From Alentia gelatinosa (lineage: Eukaryota; Annelida; Polychaeta; Phyllodocida; Polynoidae): DNA of 64,000 bases. Positions 55,500-64,000 of the stretch are shown here, piece by piece. Position numbers and translations under genes: made by a program. Position 1 is the first letter of the stretch, and each line of letters starts with the position of its first letter. Below the pieces are notes generated by a model. It saw only the letters and a list, made by a program, of their open reading frames with translations, searched no databases and was not told the DNA's origin. Location of the stretch: the NCBI GenBank assembly GCA_950022655.1, contig OX465584.1:66308437-66372436 (forward strand). Reading direction: 5' to 3'.

Positions 55500-58064
55500 T
55501 TACCCGAACTTGCTGTCCATAGTGTTCATACCTTTTGGGGCTTGGCTCCCCAGTCGGTGGATCCAGTTATACTCAATTTTGTCTCTGAGTATTCCTGCCC
55601 TTTTGCTGTCTGGGTGTCGATATATGAAGTCTAGAATGTAGACTTTCATGTCTCGTATCCCATTGTGGTGTCTGTCGTTGAAGTGCTTTGGTACATCGCT
55701 GATGACACTTTTTTTCACAACCGATCTCATGTGTTCTGAGATCCTTTCTTTTATTTTCCTTTTAGTCTGACCAACGTATTGGACTCCACATGTTTTGCAT
55801 TCGATGCAATATATTACATTTGAGCTATTGCATGTAATATTTGTCTTGCATCGATGTTTCGTTTTTTTGGTTTTGGACTTGATCTTGCCCGTACTGTCTA
55901 GCATTAGACAGTACTTGCAGTTCCGCTTTTTGCATCTGTTCTCATTGACAACATGTTGTCTTTTGTTTCGTTTATTTCCCTCTGGGTGGTATTCAGTCCT
56001 GGCTCTCACCAGGTGGTCCCTCAGGTTTTTAGGGCGTTTGTATCCTTTCACCAATTTGCTACCAAACAATTTTTTGGTGGTGCTCGATTTTCCTAGGATT
56101 TCCCAGTTTTTTTCTACCACTTCAGGTAGGCAGTTGTTTCCCTGGTGGTACGTACTAATAAGGAACACTTGGTCCTCATTAGTTTGTGACTTTTCCTTGG
56201 GTTTCAGAGTGCTTTCTCTGGTTACCAGATCTACTTTCTCCTTGCAGGATTTCAGCAGTTTTTTTGGGTACCCCCTCTTTTCGAAGTCACTTAGTTTCTT
56301 GCGGGTTTCTGATTCATAATCCTCTTTTTTCGAGCAAATCCGTTTTACTCTCAGTATTTGAGAGTACGGGATGCTTTTCTTCTGTGAAGGAGGATGGGCT
56401 GAATCATATCTAAGGTATGTATTCTCGTCAGTGGGTTTATTGTATATGGTTGTATACAATTTCCCGTCTGTGTCTTTGCATACTGTAGTATCTAGAAAAT
56501 TCACCCTGGTACTCGAGGTATCCATGGTGAATTTAATGGTTTTGTGTGCTTCGTTCAGGTATTTGAGCCATTTATCTAGCTCAATTGCCCCGAACTCCCA
56601 GATGAAGAATATATCATCAATATACCGCCACCATACTTTTGGTTTCAAATGGTATTTGGCCAGGAGTTCTTTTTCTAGACTTTCCATGAATAGATTGGCA
56701 TACGAAGGGGCTAGCCTTGTCCCCATCGCTGTCCCGCTGATTTGAAGATAATTTTGCCCATTAAATTGGATATTATTCTTTGTAAGAACCATTTTGAGCA
56801 TTTCTGTTATGCTGTCCGTGGTGGGGTTCGAACGGGGCCCCCTTGTTTTCTCCAGTTTGTTTTTTATTGATCTAATACCTTCATCGTTAGGGATGTTGGT
56901 ATATAGCGCCCCTACATCTAGGGTGCCGAGGATCTCGTCTCCTGTCAGGTCTCTAATATTCCCTATTTTCTCTAGGAAATGGTTGGTATCTTTGATATAT
57001 GACCCTATTTTAGGTACTTCCGGTTTCAAGAATTGGTCTACGAATTTCGAGATTTTTTCAGTGGCACAATTGTTAGCTGAAACTACAGGTCTACCTGGTG
57101 GGGGTAGAGTCCCCTTGTGGATCTTGGGTAGAAAGTAAATTTGTGGGGCTTTTGCATCTGTGCTTTTCAGCGCTTCAGCGAATTCGCCCGTGATTTCACC
57201 ATTATCTACCATAGCTTTAATTTTGAGATCAATCTCCTTGGTGAATGTGGGAGTGAGATCTTTGTCTACCACTTTATAGACAAGACGGTCATTCAATTGT
57301 CTATTGCCCTCTGCTACATAATCATCTATATCCATAACTACGGTCGCCCCGCCTTTATCGGCTGGTTTGATTACGAGATTCTTGTTTTTGGACAGGTTTT
57401 TTAAGGAAATTTTCTCGTCTTTCGTTATGTTGGGTTTGGTGACTGGTTGTACCTTATTTTTGGTGAGTCTAAGTTCATTTACTGTAATGAAACCTTCTAG
57501 ATTAGCAGAGCCTTGTGGAGCAAAATTACCAGGTTTAGACTTAAGGTCTTTAGCCAATTTTTTGTCCATATACGGTATAGGGCCTTTGCCTATTACCGTA
57601 TCCGGTGGTTGATCTGTTGTAGTAGGTTGATGTTCTCCATTACCTCTGTCGGAAGTCGTTGGTAGGACATATGGACCCTTACCTGGGGTCGTACCAGCTC
57701 TATTGGAAATAGGTTTATCAAAGAATTGTCTGAGTCGGATATTTCTATGGAATCTATCCAATTCAAGCTTCCGCTCCCCCTCTTCTATTTTAGTGGTGTT
57801 GGGACAGAAGTTCAGACCTTTATTGAGGATTGAGATTTCAGGATCTGTTAGTTTATGACTGGAGAGATTGACTACCGTACCCAATTTCTCATATTTCGAC
57901 CATTTTTTCGTAGAATCGTCCTTGCCCGGTTCCCCTAGACAATTCCCCAGTGAATTGAGATCGACAAGGTTTTTATCGGTACAGTGTTCTTTACTCAGTG
58001 ACTGCTGGACATGGTTCAAAGGTTCGGTATTACAGAAAACAGCGGTTTTATTCACGAAGCACAC
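55500..58064 (-). CDS. PLE ORF2: reverse transcriptase with C-terminal GIY-YIG endonuclease
   Basis: 854 codons as counted from a GTG. RT: LVIKPADKGGATVVMD (230-245), TLDVGALYTNIPNDEG with catalytic D383, GTAMGTRLAPSYANLFM (444-460), YIDD (481-484) and NFLDTTV (522-528), in Penelope order. A cysteine-rich linker CKKRNCKYC (711-719) plus H737 and C739 precedes the endonuclease. The GIY-YIG domain shows IYCIECKTCGVQYVGQTKRK (751-770) and, near the end, IEYNWIHRLGSQAPKGMN. The frame has no ATG until residue 166, inside conserved-looking sequence, and is open upstream where it overlaps the ORF1 end in the -1 frame. A frameshift, splicing or re-initiation may link them. No inactivating change is visible. 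It would copy element RNA at nicked DNA. Confidence 0.95.
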   Translation of the reverse strand: MCFVNKTAVFCNTEPLNHVQQSLSKEHCTDKNLVDLNSLGNCLGEPGKDDSTKKWSKYEKLGTVVNLSSHKLTDPEISILNKGLNFCPNTTKIEEGERKLELDRFHRNIRLRQFFDKPISNRAGTTPGKGPYVLPTTSDRGNGEHQPTTTDQPPDTVIGKGPIPYMDKKLAKDLKSKPGNFAPQGSANLEGFITVNELRLTKNKVQPVTKPNITKDEKISLKNLSKNKNLVIKPADKGGATVVMDIDDYVAEGNRQLNDRLVYKVVDKDLTPTFTKEIDLKIKAMVDNGEITGEFAEALKSTDAKAPQIYFLPKIHKGTLPPPGRPVVSANNCATEKISKFVDQFLKPEVPKIGSYIKDTNHFLEKIGNIRDLTGDEILGTLDVGALYTNIPNDEGIRSIKNKLEKTRGPRSNPTTDSITEMLKMVLTKNNIQFNGQNYLQISGTAMGTRLAPSYANLFMESLEKELLAKYHLKPKVWWRYIDDIFFIWEFGAIELDKWLKYLNEAHKTIKFTMDTSSTRVNFLDTTVCKDTDGKLYTTIYNKPTDENTYLRYDSAHPPSQKKSIPYSQILRVKRICSKKEDYESETRKKLSDFEKRGYPKKLLKSCKEKVDLVTRESTLKPKEKSQTNEDQVFLISTYHQGNNCLPEVVEKNWEILGKSSTTKKLFGSKLVKGYKRPKNLRDHLVRARTEYHPEGNKRNKRQHVVNENRCKKRNCKYCLMLDSTGKIKSKTKKTKHRCKTNITCNSSNVIYCIECKTCGVQYVGQTKRKIKERISEHMRSVVKKSVISDVPKHFNDRHHNGIRDMKVYILDFIYRHPDSKRAGILRDKIEYNWIHRLGSQAPKGMNTMDSKFG

Positions 58065-58072
58065 AGGTCTAA

Positions 58073-59491
58073 CTACAGGCGGGTAGACTGACTTCCCTGG
58101 GGCTTGTTCTTCCCCCTCTTGCTCCCAAACTGACCCTTGCCCGCGCGACCCCGGCCCCTCTGGCTGCCCTTTGGCGCACAGGAGGCTGGTGGTTGAAAAC
58201 CCGAATCAGGCTTAGTGTCGTCAGTGTTGGGAGGGGTAGAGGCACCCTTAGGGTTAAGAATCACCCGGTCAGCCGGGATCCTTCCCGCTCGTTTCTGGAG
58301 GCGTTCCTCTAGAATGGTGACCTCCCTGAGGTAGTCCCTACGTGCTGTTAATTCCGCGTGCTTATTAACAGCGTCTAGGGCATGGTCAATGTCTGCTTTC
58401 TCCATCTTAAGATCAGTCAAGCCATGTTCAATCATTCGTTGACAGAGTTCTTTAGATTTACATTCAACATTTTCTTGAGTCTTCAGATACTCGGCGACCA
58501 TGGTATTGATGCGTTGGGCAGAGGACTTACGTTCTTTCAGGATTTGATCCTGGATGTCCTTGTCCAAGAACCCGGGGATCGGTGCAAGACCCACGACCCA
58601 TGGTTCTATGTGGTCTTCTTGTACACATGAGAAGAAGAAGACCGAGCGGGCCTCACTTTTCAGCTGCCTCCCCATGGAGTCTCGAAGCTCTCTCCAGGTG
58701 CGGTGTAGGGCTTTGGGCAGCATATCGTCGATGACCTGAAAGGTAGAAACACAAGGTTTTAATCCCTTAGTCTCATTGTTGTTAGGAGGTTTCGCACAAT
58801 TCTCATCGATAAGTGAGGGTGAATTAGATTCATCTAAAGCCTTAAGTACGTATAGGTTGAGAGAATCTTGTTGATCAAGTGACTCCTTCACAGTATCGTC
58901 TGGGTTAGTATACTGTGGAGGAGTATTATGCCTCACCCCGTGTGGGGTGGGTATATCTGACCGTTCACCCTGATTTGAGTGTTGGTCAGTCAGAGATTCC
59001 CGCCTATTGGCGGTGTAGCTCTGGGGGTCTGGCTGTATGGCCGTACCCTTCTTCAATGTATTGTTGAATGCGCTAGGACCTTCCAACAAATTGAAGTAGC
59101 TTGTAATCCTTCCTTTAGAAGGAGTTACAAGTGGTAATGTCTTATTGTTAGAACATATACCAGTGGTTTTACTCTTAGCTTTAAGGGTTCTTCTAGGTGA
59201 AGCCGGAGCTAAGGTGTGAACAACTCTCCCCTCAGTCTGGTCCTCGCGGGCCGACCAAGTGCGTCGGGCCGCGGTGGACCTGTGCTGGTTGGGAAGAAAT
59301 GAAAACATGGAGGGTTTGGTAGATACACTTACTTCATCTCCTGTAGAGGTTTTTGGTGTATCGGAGGGTTTACGGTGAAGTTGGAATACCGTAGTAGACC
59401 TTCCCTGTGCCACGCCGGTGTCGGGTTTTTCTCCCGTTCTCCGGCGCTTCAGGTGTGGTGCGGTTCCTTCCATGCTTTCGTGGTCGCTCAT
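58073..59491 (-). CDS. PLE ORF1, coiled-coil protein of unknown function
   Basis: 472 codons from a good ATG about 115 bp inside the 5' pseudo-LTR boundary. The N-terminal half is hydrophilic and Ser/Thr/Pro-rich. A helical, probably coiled-coil region spans roughly residues 320-410 with heptad-like Leu/Ile/Met and many charged residues. The C-terminus is basic and Gly/Arg/Lys-rich (GSQRGRGRAGKGQFGSKRGK), suggesting nucleic-acid binding. It stops 8 bases before the counted ORF2 start and overlaps the upstream-open ORF2 frame. ORF1 proteins are known in some PLEs; this one is not recognised beyond its composition. Confidence 0.8.
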   Translation of the reverse strand: MSDHESMEGTAPHLKRRRTGEKPDTGVAQGRSTTVFQLHRKPSDTPKTSTGDEVSVSTKPSMFSFLPNQHRSTAARRTWSAREDQTEGRVVHTLAPASPRRTLKAKSKTTGICSNNKTLPLVTPSKGRITSYFNLLEGPSAFNNTLKKGTAIQPDPQSYTANRRESLTDQHSNQGERSDIPTPHGVRHNTPPQYTNPDDTVKESLDQQDSLNLYVLKALDESNSPSLIDENCAKPPNNNETKGLKPCVSTFQVIDDMLPKALHRTWRELRDSMGRQLKSEARSVFFFSCVQEDHIEPWVVGLAPIPGFLDKDIQDQILKERKSSAQRINTMVAEYLKTQENVECKSKELCQRMIEHGLTDLKMEKADIDHALDAVNKHAELTARRDYLREVTILEERLQKRAGRIPADRVILNPKGASTPPNTDDTKPDSGFQPPASCAPKGSQRGRGRAGKGQFGSKRGKNKPQGSQSTRL

Positions 59492-59605
59492 GTTGTGAAT
59501 AGGCGTTGAAATGGCTCGAATCCGTCTGAACTAACTAAATCACACCCTGTGAGGTTAGATCTAGTTATACGTAAGGATACGAGGACAACTCGTTCAATAG
59601 AAATG
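59492..59605 (-). other. PLE 5' UTR
   Basis: Unique sequence between the ORF1 start and the upstream pseudo-LTR; no further element is visible. Confidence 0.6.
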
Positions 59606-60318
59606 CAGTGTGAGACGAGGCTGCTACCGCGACTATTGAGCAAGTGACTGACCTGACGCTTCAAGCTAGGCGCCACGGGGTTAATTAATATTCATTACTT
59701 CTGAATCCCTTCACAGAGTTAGACCATTATTGGTTCCTTCGGTCACGTGATCGATTTCGGGGCTTTTCATTGGCTGAAAATTCAGACAAAGAGCGGCGGG
59801 AAAGCCTCCGTGCCAATTAGATCCATTGTTCTTCTCTGAGTGTGGTGTGTGGAGGGCCTGTGGCGCCTCCTCACACTGACCCTCAGTACTTTCTCACCTG
59901 GTGGACAGGGAGAGAACCTGTATGGATCCGCGTTCGCCCCCTACTGGAAGTGTGGGGAGTTACTCTGTGCATTCAGATATGGGAATCCCTCCGGATTCTT
60001 TTGGTTCTTGCTCAATAGTTTCGACTGTCTAGTCTCATCAGGCGATTGTAGCTTACCTATATGGTCTTTGTTCATGTCCTTGAGTGATTTTTTCTCTCAA
60101 GGGTCCGCTTTTTCTATTAAAAATAGAATTTTTCTGAATAAAAAACTTTTCCCTTTTCTGGGTGGTCAGTCACTTGGTTGGAGTCGCTGGGCAAAGAGAG
60201 TAATGGGAAATCATTGTTGTAAATCTTTTTCCTCTCAAGAGGATTGACATTTAGGACCTGCGAGGTCCAGTGTGTCCATCTGGGTCCCGGTGGGGTCCCT
60301 TTCTTGTTTAGAAAAAAA
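59606..60318 (-). repeat. PLE pseudo-LTR, 5' copy
   Basis: Direct repeat of 54759-55471, identical by eye up to the A-run at its right edge. Confidence 0.93.
60018..60042 (-). ncRNA. Hammerhead-like core in the PLE pseudo-LTR (5' copy)
   Basis: Same sequence as 55171-55195; see that entry. Confidence 0.4.
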
Positions 60319-60424
60319 AAAATTTCTAAACAAGAAAGGGACCCCACCGGGACCCAGATGGACACACTGGACCTCGCAGGTCCTAAATGTCAATCCTCTT
60401 GAGAGGAAAAAGATTTACAACAAT
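60213..60424. repeat. Inverted duplication at the PLE 5' end, about 104-bp arms
   Basis: 60213-60316 and 60321-60424 are reverse complements, centred near 60318.5, with an A-rich loop of about 8 bases. The outer arm lies outside the pseudo-LTR and ends at the target duplication, so it belongs to the insertion. Confidence 0.93.
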
Positions 60425-60436
60425 AAATATCAAAAT

Positions 60437-60531
60437 TTTTTTTTTTTTTCAATTCTTTATTTATCCTTGGATACATACGGTGATTAACAGATTTTACATG
60501 ATAGGTTGAAGTTTGGAAAAGGAGTATGAAT
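60437..60531. other. T-rich spacer
   Basis: A T-run then CAATTCTTTATTTATCC, resembling a reversed retroposon tail that served as the PLE target region. Confidence 0.45.
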
Positions 60532-60532
60532 C

Positions 60533-60938
60533 ACTGCACGAAAACCATCATTTTACATATGAATGTGCCGGGCGTATATAAGTAGGTATTTTGCGTCTAC
60601 AAGGTCGTCTTAATCCCTGCGTGTATACACCTCATCTGTAGGCATATATAAGCATCCAGTGAAGAGGGCTTCACTGAGAGCGGGCGGGGGAAAGTGGGGG
60701 TGGGGTGGTGGGGGGGGAGGGCTTCCTACTGAGGACACCTGTACTTCTACCAACACAAAGGGGCGGGGGCAGAGGGTATTTTCTCTCATATACGCTGGGT
60801 GTGAAATACAGCCAAGACGCGTCTGTCGTATATGAGCCCTGGGCGTATATAAATGAAAACAAGTCAATATTGAGCCAATACATGCAGTTCCGTGATGGCG
60901 TATATATATGTATTGATTATGTGTGATTTTCGTGCAGT
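60533..60938. mobile_element. Family J short element with a 5-bp target duplication
   Basis: Ends ACTGCACGAAAAC and ATTTTCGTGCAGT are inverted; GAATC flanks both sides (60528-60532 and 60939-60943). The interior contains multiple CGTATATA words and a G-rich stretch near 60,685-60,720. Partial relatives lie at 38.4, 41.9 and 50.6 kb. Confidence 0.7.
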
Positions 60939-60949
60939 GAATCTAAAAA

Positions 60950-60999
60950 GACTGTGTCCTGAAGAAGGTTAAAACACCGAAACGTCGACAAAACAGGTC
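60950..60999 (+). ncRNA. Hammerhead ribozyme candidate, Penelope-type minimal helix III
   Basis: CTGAAGA at 60959-60965, a GGT/ACC stem II (60967-60969 with 60976-60978), GAAA at 60979-60982, then CGTC with a loopless C-G/A-U helix III and a GTC cleavage triplet ending at 60986. Helix I pairs GTC (60956-60958) with GAC (60987-60989), and CTGT (60952-60955) with ACAG (60993-60996). An unpaired A before stem II is non-ideal. It is probably part of a truncated PLE that continues to about 61,130. Confidence 0.5.
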
Positions 61000-61174
61000 C
61001 TAATTCCTGGAGTCCAATCTGTGATTCACCATCAATAATAAAGAATTATCAAACATCAATCGACTCAAAGTTGTGGCGTTTCTACACTTACTTGTATTAA
61101 AAGATTTAAATAAATAGGTTGAAAGTCATCTAATAATAAGGTTAATAAAAATCATATTAGTATGTAGTATCTGG

Positions 61175-61466
61175 AAGGAAACCCACGAGATGAAAATAGC
61201 TTGGTCCATTCTCCACCGAGTTTGACTGCAGAGTAATTTATGAAGCAGAGCTGAGTGAATTACTCTGCGGTCAAACGAGGTGGAGTACGGACCAAGTTAT
61301 TTTCATCGAGTGGGTTTCTGATTTTATCTCACCCCATATAACATTATTTATTGATAAAATGAATCACCAAATTAGCCATTGAGTATTGGGTACACAAACT
61401 TCACAGCCGTGGAGTACGAGTTCCTAATGTTAAGCCTATGGAGAAAAATACCGGGGTGAGATAAAA
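61175..61466. mobile_element. Family H foldback element, opposite orientation
   Basis: The hairpin (GATGAAAATAGCTTGGTCC type arms, apex AGCAGAGCTGAGTGAATTA) comes first, then the 140-bp module bounded by TTTTATCTCACCCC and GGGGTGAGATAAAAT. It is collinear with the reverse complement of 49405-49695. Confidence 0.75.
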
Positions 61467-62375
61467 TTGGTATCTACATACAGCTGAGATGTTGCTCTAA
61501 AATATTAATGTTTTTTAATTGATTATTTGACTTTCTTTTTATCTTATTTTGTGTTGGCCCAGAAGTCTGAATTGTACATTTTGAGAAGATCAGACCCATA
61601 TACCCTATCAGGGGGTCAGTGCAAACAAAAACACGGGACGGTTCAAACACTAGGGGTGGCAGTGCAAACAGTTGGGCCTTAACCACTATCTAGAGCGAGG
61701 ACCTGCTAGGAAGCACCCTGTGATATTCTTAATACATACATCACATACCATATCTCGCGACTGAATTAAAAAACAACGATAGGCGACGGAACAATATTCA
61801 AAGACAATTTACATATATCAAGGCCAAGTAAAAATGAACCCGAAAATCGCCAATATACCCTGGTATATATCCGTTTGGATCTCTCTCTCTCTCTCTCTCC
61901 CGGATTACAACAAACTACATAAAGAAGGGAATAACGCAAAATTGTTAGCTACTATATATATAAAGGCACAATTTCTACAGGATCTGCTTAGAGTTGATCC
62001 CAAAGATAGAGACAGACAGAACCAGACATGTGCATGGAGACTGAAATCCTACCAGAATGAGTTTCTTGTGTCCAGAAAAACTTAAACCTTCTATTATTTT
62101 TAGTCGGTCTTCACTCAGAGTTGCGTTTTCTCTCATAATTTCGTTCTAGCAATGTTCGTTCCGATGAAAAAATAAATGGAATGAATAGCTCTATCATGGA
62201 AGTCGATTTTGTGTTCCGATGAGTACTACGACACACTCTGACACACTCCGATATTGCTACGATAGAAATGCCGTGTCGTAGGCCTTCCGACCAAATCGAA
62301 CACGTGCGATTCGTGGTATAGTGGTAACGGCTTATCAGAGTTTGTCAGAATCATATTCGGCTATGTTAGAGGGTG
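61467..62375. other. Non-genic stretch
   Basis: A (TC)n run lies at 61,880-61,899. CCGTGTCGTAGGCCTTCCGA near 62,270 is family C-like. No gene. Confidence 0.4.
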
Positions 62376-62377
62376 GC

Positions 62378-62680
62378 GTCCACCAACCACGACAAGGCTA
62401 TGGCAAGCGGCGACAAGAAAGTTCCAATTGTGGCCTTTTCGCAAGAAGGGGGGCTTTATGACAGCGTTGTTGGAGGGTGTCGGGAAGTGCACGCTCCACC
62501 AAATTTTACTATCGTAGACCTCTGTGACACGCTCTCGACACACCATGACACTTCATGACAAAGGTCCAGTTGTATGAAAAATCGAACATGTTCGACTTTG
62601 TCGCAACCTTGTCGGAAGGCTCCCGACAAGCATCCAGTCGCAGCCTGTCGTGGTCTTGTCATAGACTCTTATCAGGAACT
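62378..62680 (+). mobile_element. Family C MITE-like element
   Basis: Begins GGTGGCGTCCACCAACCACG. The interior carries CGACAAGG and TTGTCGGAAGG words and CTATCGTAGACCTCTG, shared with 16121-16520. The right end is near CTGTCGTGGTCTTGTC. Confidence 0.6.
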
Positions 62681-62788
62681 GGGGTCCACCAACCACGACA
62701 AGGTTACGACAAGCCTTCCAATCGTAGGCCTGTCGTGGACCTTGTCGTAAAGCTATCGTCGTAGCCTTGTGGTGGTTGGAGGCCGCCC
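62681..62788. mobile_element. Family C short derivative, about 108 bp
   Basis: GGGGTCCACCAACCACGACA at the left and GTAGCCTTGTGGTGGTTGGA at the right are inverted ends around about 70 bp of CGACAAG/CTTGTCG words. It adjoins the previous copy. Confidence 0.65.
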
Positions 62789-62819
62789 GCCTTTAATGTG
62801 TTTGGCGTTTCCCGTCGTT

Positions 62820-62955
62820 TTCGTTTTACTCCCGCAAAACCTATTCCGACACACTGCGACAGAGCCCTTCCGATAGTTCTACGATTAGAAAATTTCTCAT
62901 CGTAGCCCAATCGCAGCACTTTTCTTAGTATGTCGAGACAGTGGGAGCCCGGCTT
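62820..62955. repeat. Family C-like degenerate sequence
   Basis: Contains TCCGACACACTGCGACAGAG and CTACGATTAG words of the family C type, but no clean termini were identified. Confidence 0.35.
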
Positions 62956-63870
62956 ACCACCTTAATGGCAGTATTCACTGAAGTAAACACTCAATGTAAT
63001 AAGTAGGTTGAAGTTTCTCCACCTCATTGTAGTCCATTTCACTAAGAAGACTTATCTTGGTGCTAAGAGACAACCTGTCAGCTACGTGTCTTTGTAAGAC
63101 CAGCTTTCACCTCGCCCCATCTGAATGTCACATTTATCATCAGAACAGGGTCCATTAATGATGGCTGTATTCACCCACTCAGCCATTCACCTGATTAAAA
63201 TGCGGCGCACACTCCACTCAAGCCTGTGTCGTAAGAACTGAAAGCAAATTTACAAAGATAAGATGGATTTGAAGGATGTTGACATTAGATTATGGGCTGT
63301 TTGTCGCTAAGTTGCCCACCTTTTAGCGGGAACAGACTATGAGTTCCTGAATAATACAATGAATGTATTCTAGTTTGAGGAGCTTAACGATGTTTAATAA
63401 TCACCATTACGAACTCTCCATAGGAAATGTATAGGACGCCTGGAATTGGCTACACGGAAATTCTGGAAAAATAGTCCCATCCATAGTTAGGTAGGATCAT
63501 CATGTACCTCGAAATAAGTTTCTAAAGTGATTATTCCATATCAATTATTTAGAATTAGTCAAAATAATCTTGACGAACTAGATAACTGATGTAAGTATAC
63601 ACCGAAGTACCACCATGCTTGACAGTGATGTGGCGTTACTGAATGTGTAGTCATCCTTCATGTTGATACAGGGTCCAGTCTATTCTACGATATTAATTGT
63701 GTGGGTTGGGAATAAATACATATTATTATATACCTGTGTGCGAATGTCTATGAAATACTGCCCGCTGCTAGGGGTGCAGTAATAATAATGTTTGTGCCCA
63801 CTGTGTGTGACTTAATAAGTCATCAAAATGTTGTTTTTTCATCTATTTAAGGTACATAATAATAAGCAAA
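62956..63870. other. Non-genic stretch
   Basis: I see nothing recognisable in it. Confidence 0.4.
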
Positions 63871-63877
63871 CGTCCTC

Positions 63878-64000
63878 ACTGTGAGCGAAACATTTCTTGT
63901 TCTTGGTCAGTCTTTGATTTCATACTGCCTTCCGCCTATGGCGTCAGGCAGTATGAAATCAAAGACTGACCTCGAACAGAAACCGTTTCGTCCACAGTAA
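63878..64000. repeat. Foldback at the window edge, arms of about 50 bp
   Basis: GTCAGTCTTTGATTTCATAC (near 63,926) pairs with GTATGAAATCAAAGACTGAC (near 63,951). Pairing continues less perfectly outward (GCGAAACATTTCTTGTTC with GAACAGAAACCGTTTCGT). The outer limit may lie beyond the window. Confidence 0.85.

Larger units (their letters stand above)
54756..60423 (-). mobile_element. Penelope-like element (GIY-YIG type), apparently intact and young
   Basis: Minus-strand element bounded by a 13-bp target duplication TAAATATCAAAAT (54743-54755 and 60424-60436, sharing one base with the element edge). From its 5' side: an inverted copy of about 100 bp of the repeat end, a 713-bp direct repeat, a 5' UTR of about 115 bp, ORF1 (472 codons), ORF2 (RT plus GIY-YIG endonuclease) and a second 713-bp direct repeat. 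Flanking direct repeats plus an inverted end are characteristic of Penelope-like elements. By eye the two repeats are identical outside an A-run, and both ORFs are uninterrupted, so the element could be active or very recently so. Confidence 0.93.

Overview
The window looks like repeat-dense, non-genic DNA from a metazoan nuclear genome, most likely a marine invertebrate and plausibly a mollusc. The evidence is a Ty3/Gypsy element with animal-type gag-pol, a GIY-YIG Penelope-like element (PLE), LINE fragments, many families of short elements with inverted termini, and long minisatellite arrays. A TTTG-repeat plus GTTTAACGTCC motif near 8.6 kb resembles dispersed sequence I associate with mollusc genomes, but this is weak taxonomic evidence. 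I found no convincing host protein-coding exon, rRNA or intact tRNA. Every long open frame outside the transposons comes from simple or tandem repeats lacking stop codons.

Layout. 1-18 kb: short inverted-terminus elements (families A, B, C and K below), a palindromic GTGTTGTCCGACACC motif, an (AT)n run, a 1.7-kb polypyrimidine tract, a 53-bp minisatellite (10.9-12.3 kb) and a 34-bp hairpin array (13.2-13.9 kb). 18,315-30,668: a minus-strand Ty3/Gypsy retrotransposon with near-identical 531-bp LTRs, a tRNA-His-like primer binding site, gag, a pol frame broken by one frameshift, and an extra ORF of about 1,000 codons downstream of pol with two zinc-finger-like motifs. 31-37 kb: arrays of 68, 51 and 75 bp; the 75-mer appears to derive from the 51-mer. 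38-54 kb: LINE remnants, two related solo-LTR-like sequences, four copies of family E (ends GGGCCCCGTTGCTCC), families F, G, H and I, and nested insertions. 54,756-60,423: an apparently intact, very young minus-strand PLE with two ORFs, 713-bp direct repeats, an inverted end duplication and a 13-bp target duplication. 60.4-64 kb: a family J element, a hammerhead-ribozyme-like motif, families H and C, and a terminal foldback.

How the parts work together. The two large retroelements carry their own replication genes and are the only plausible functional coding units. The short families have no coding capacity. They would depend on enzymes encoded elsewhere or are relics. Insertions of one repeat into another (solo LTR into family H, LINE into family I) give a partial order of events. 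Copy counts, identities and boundaries were judged by eye from the sequence.
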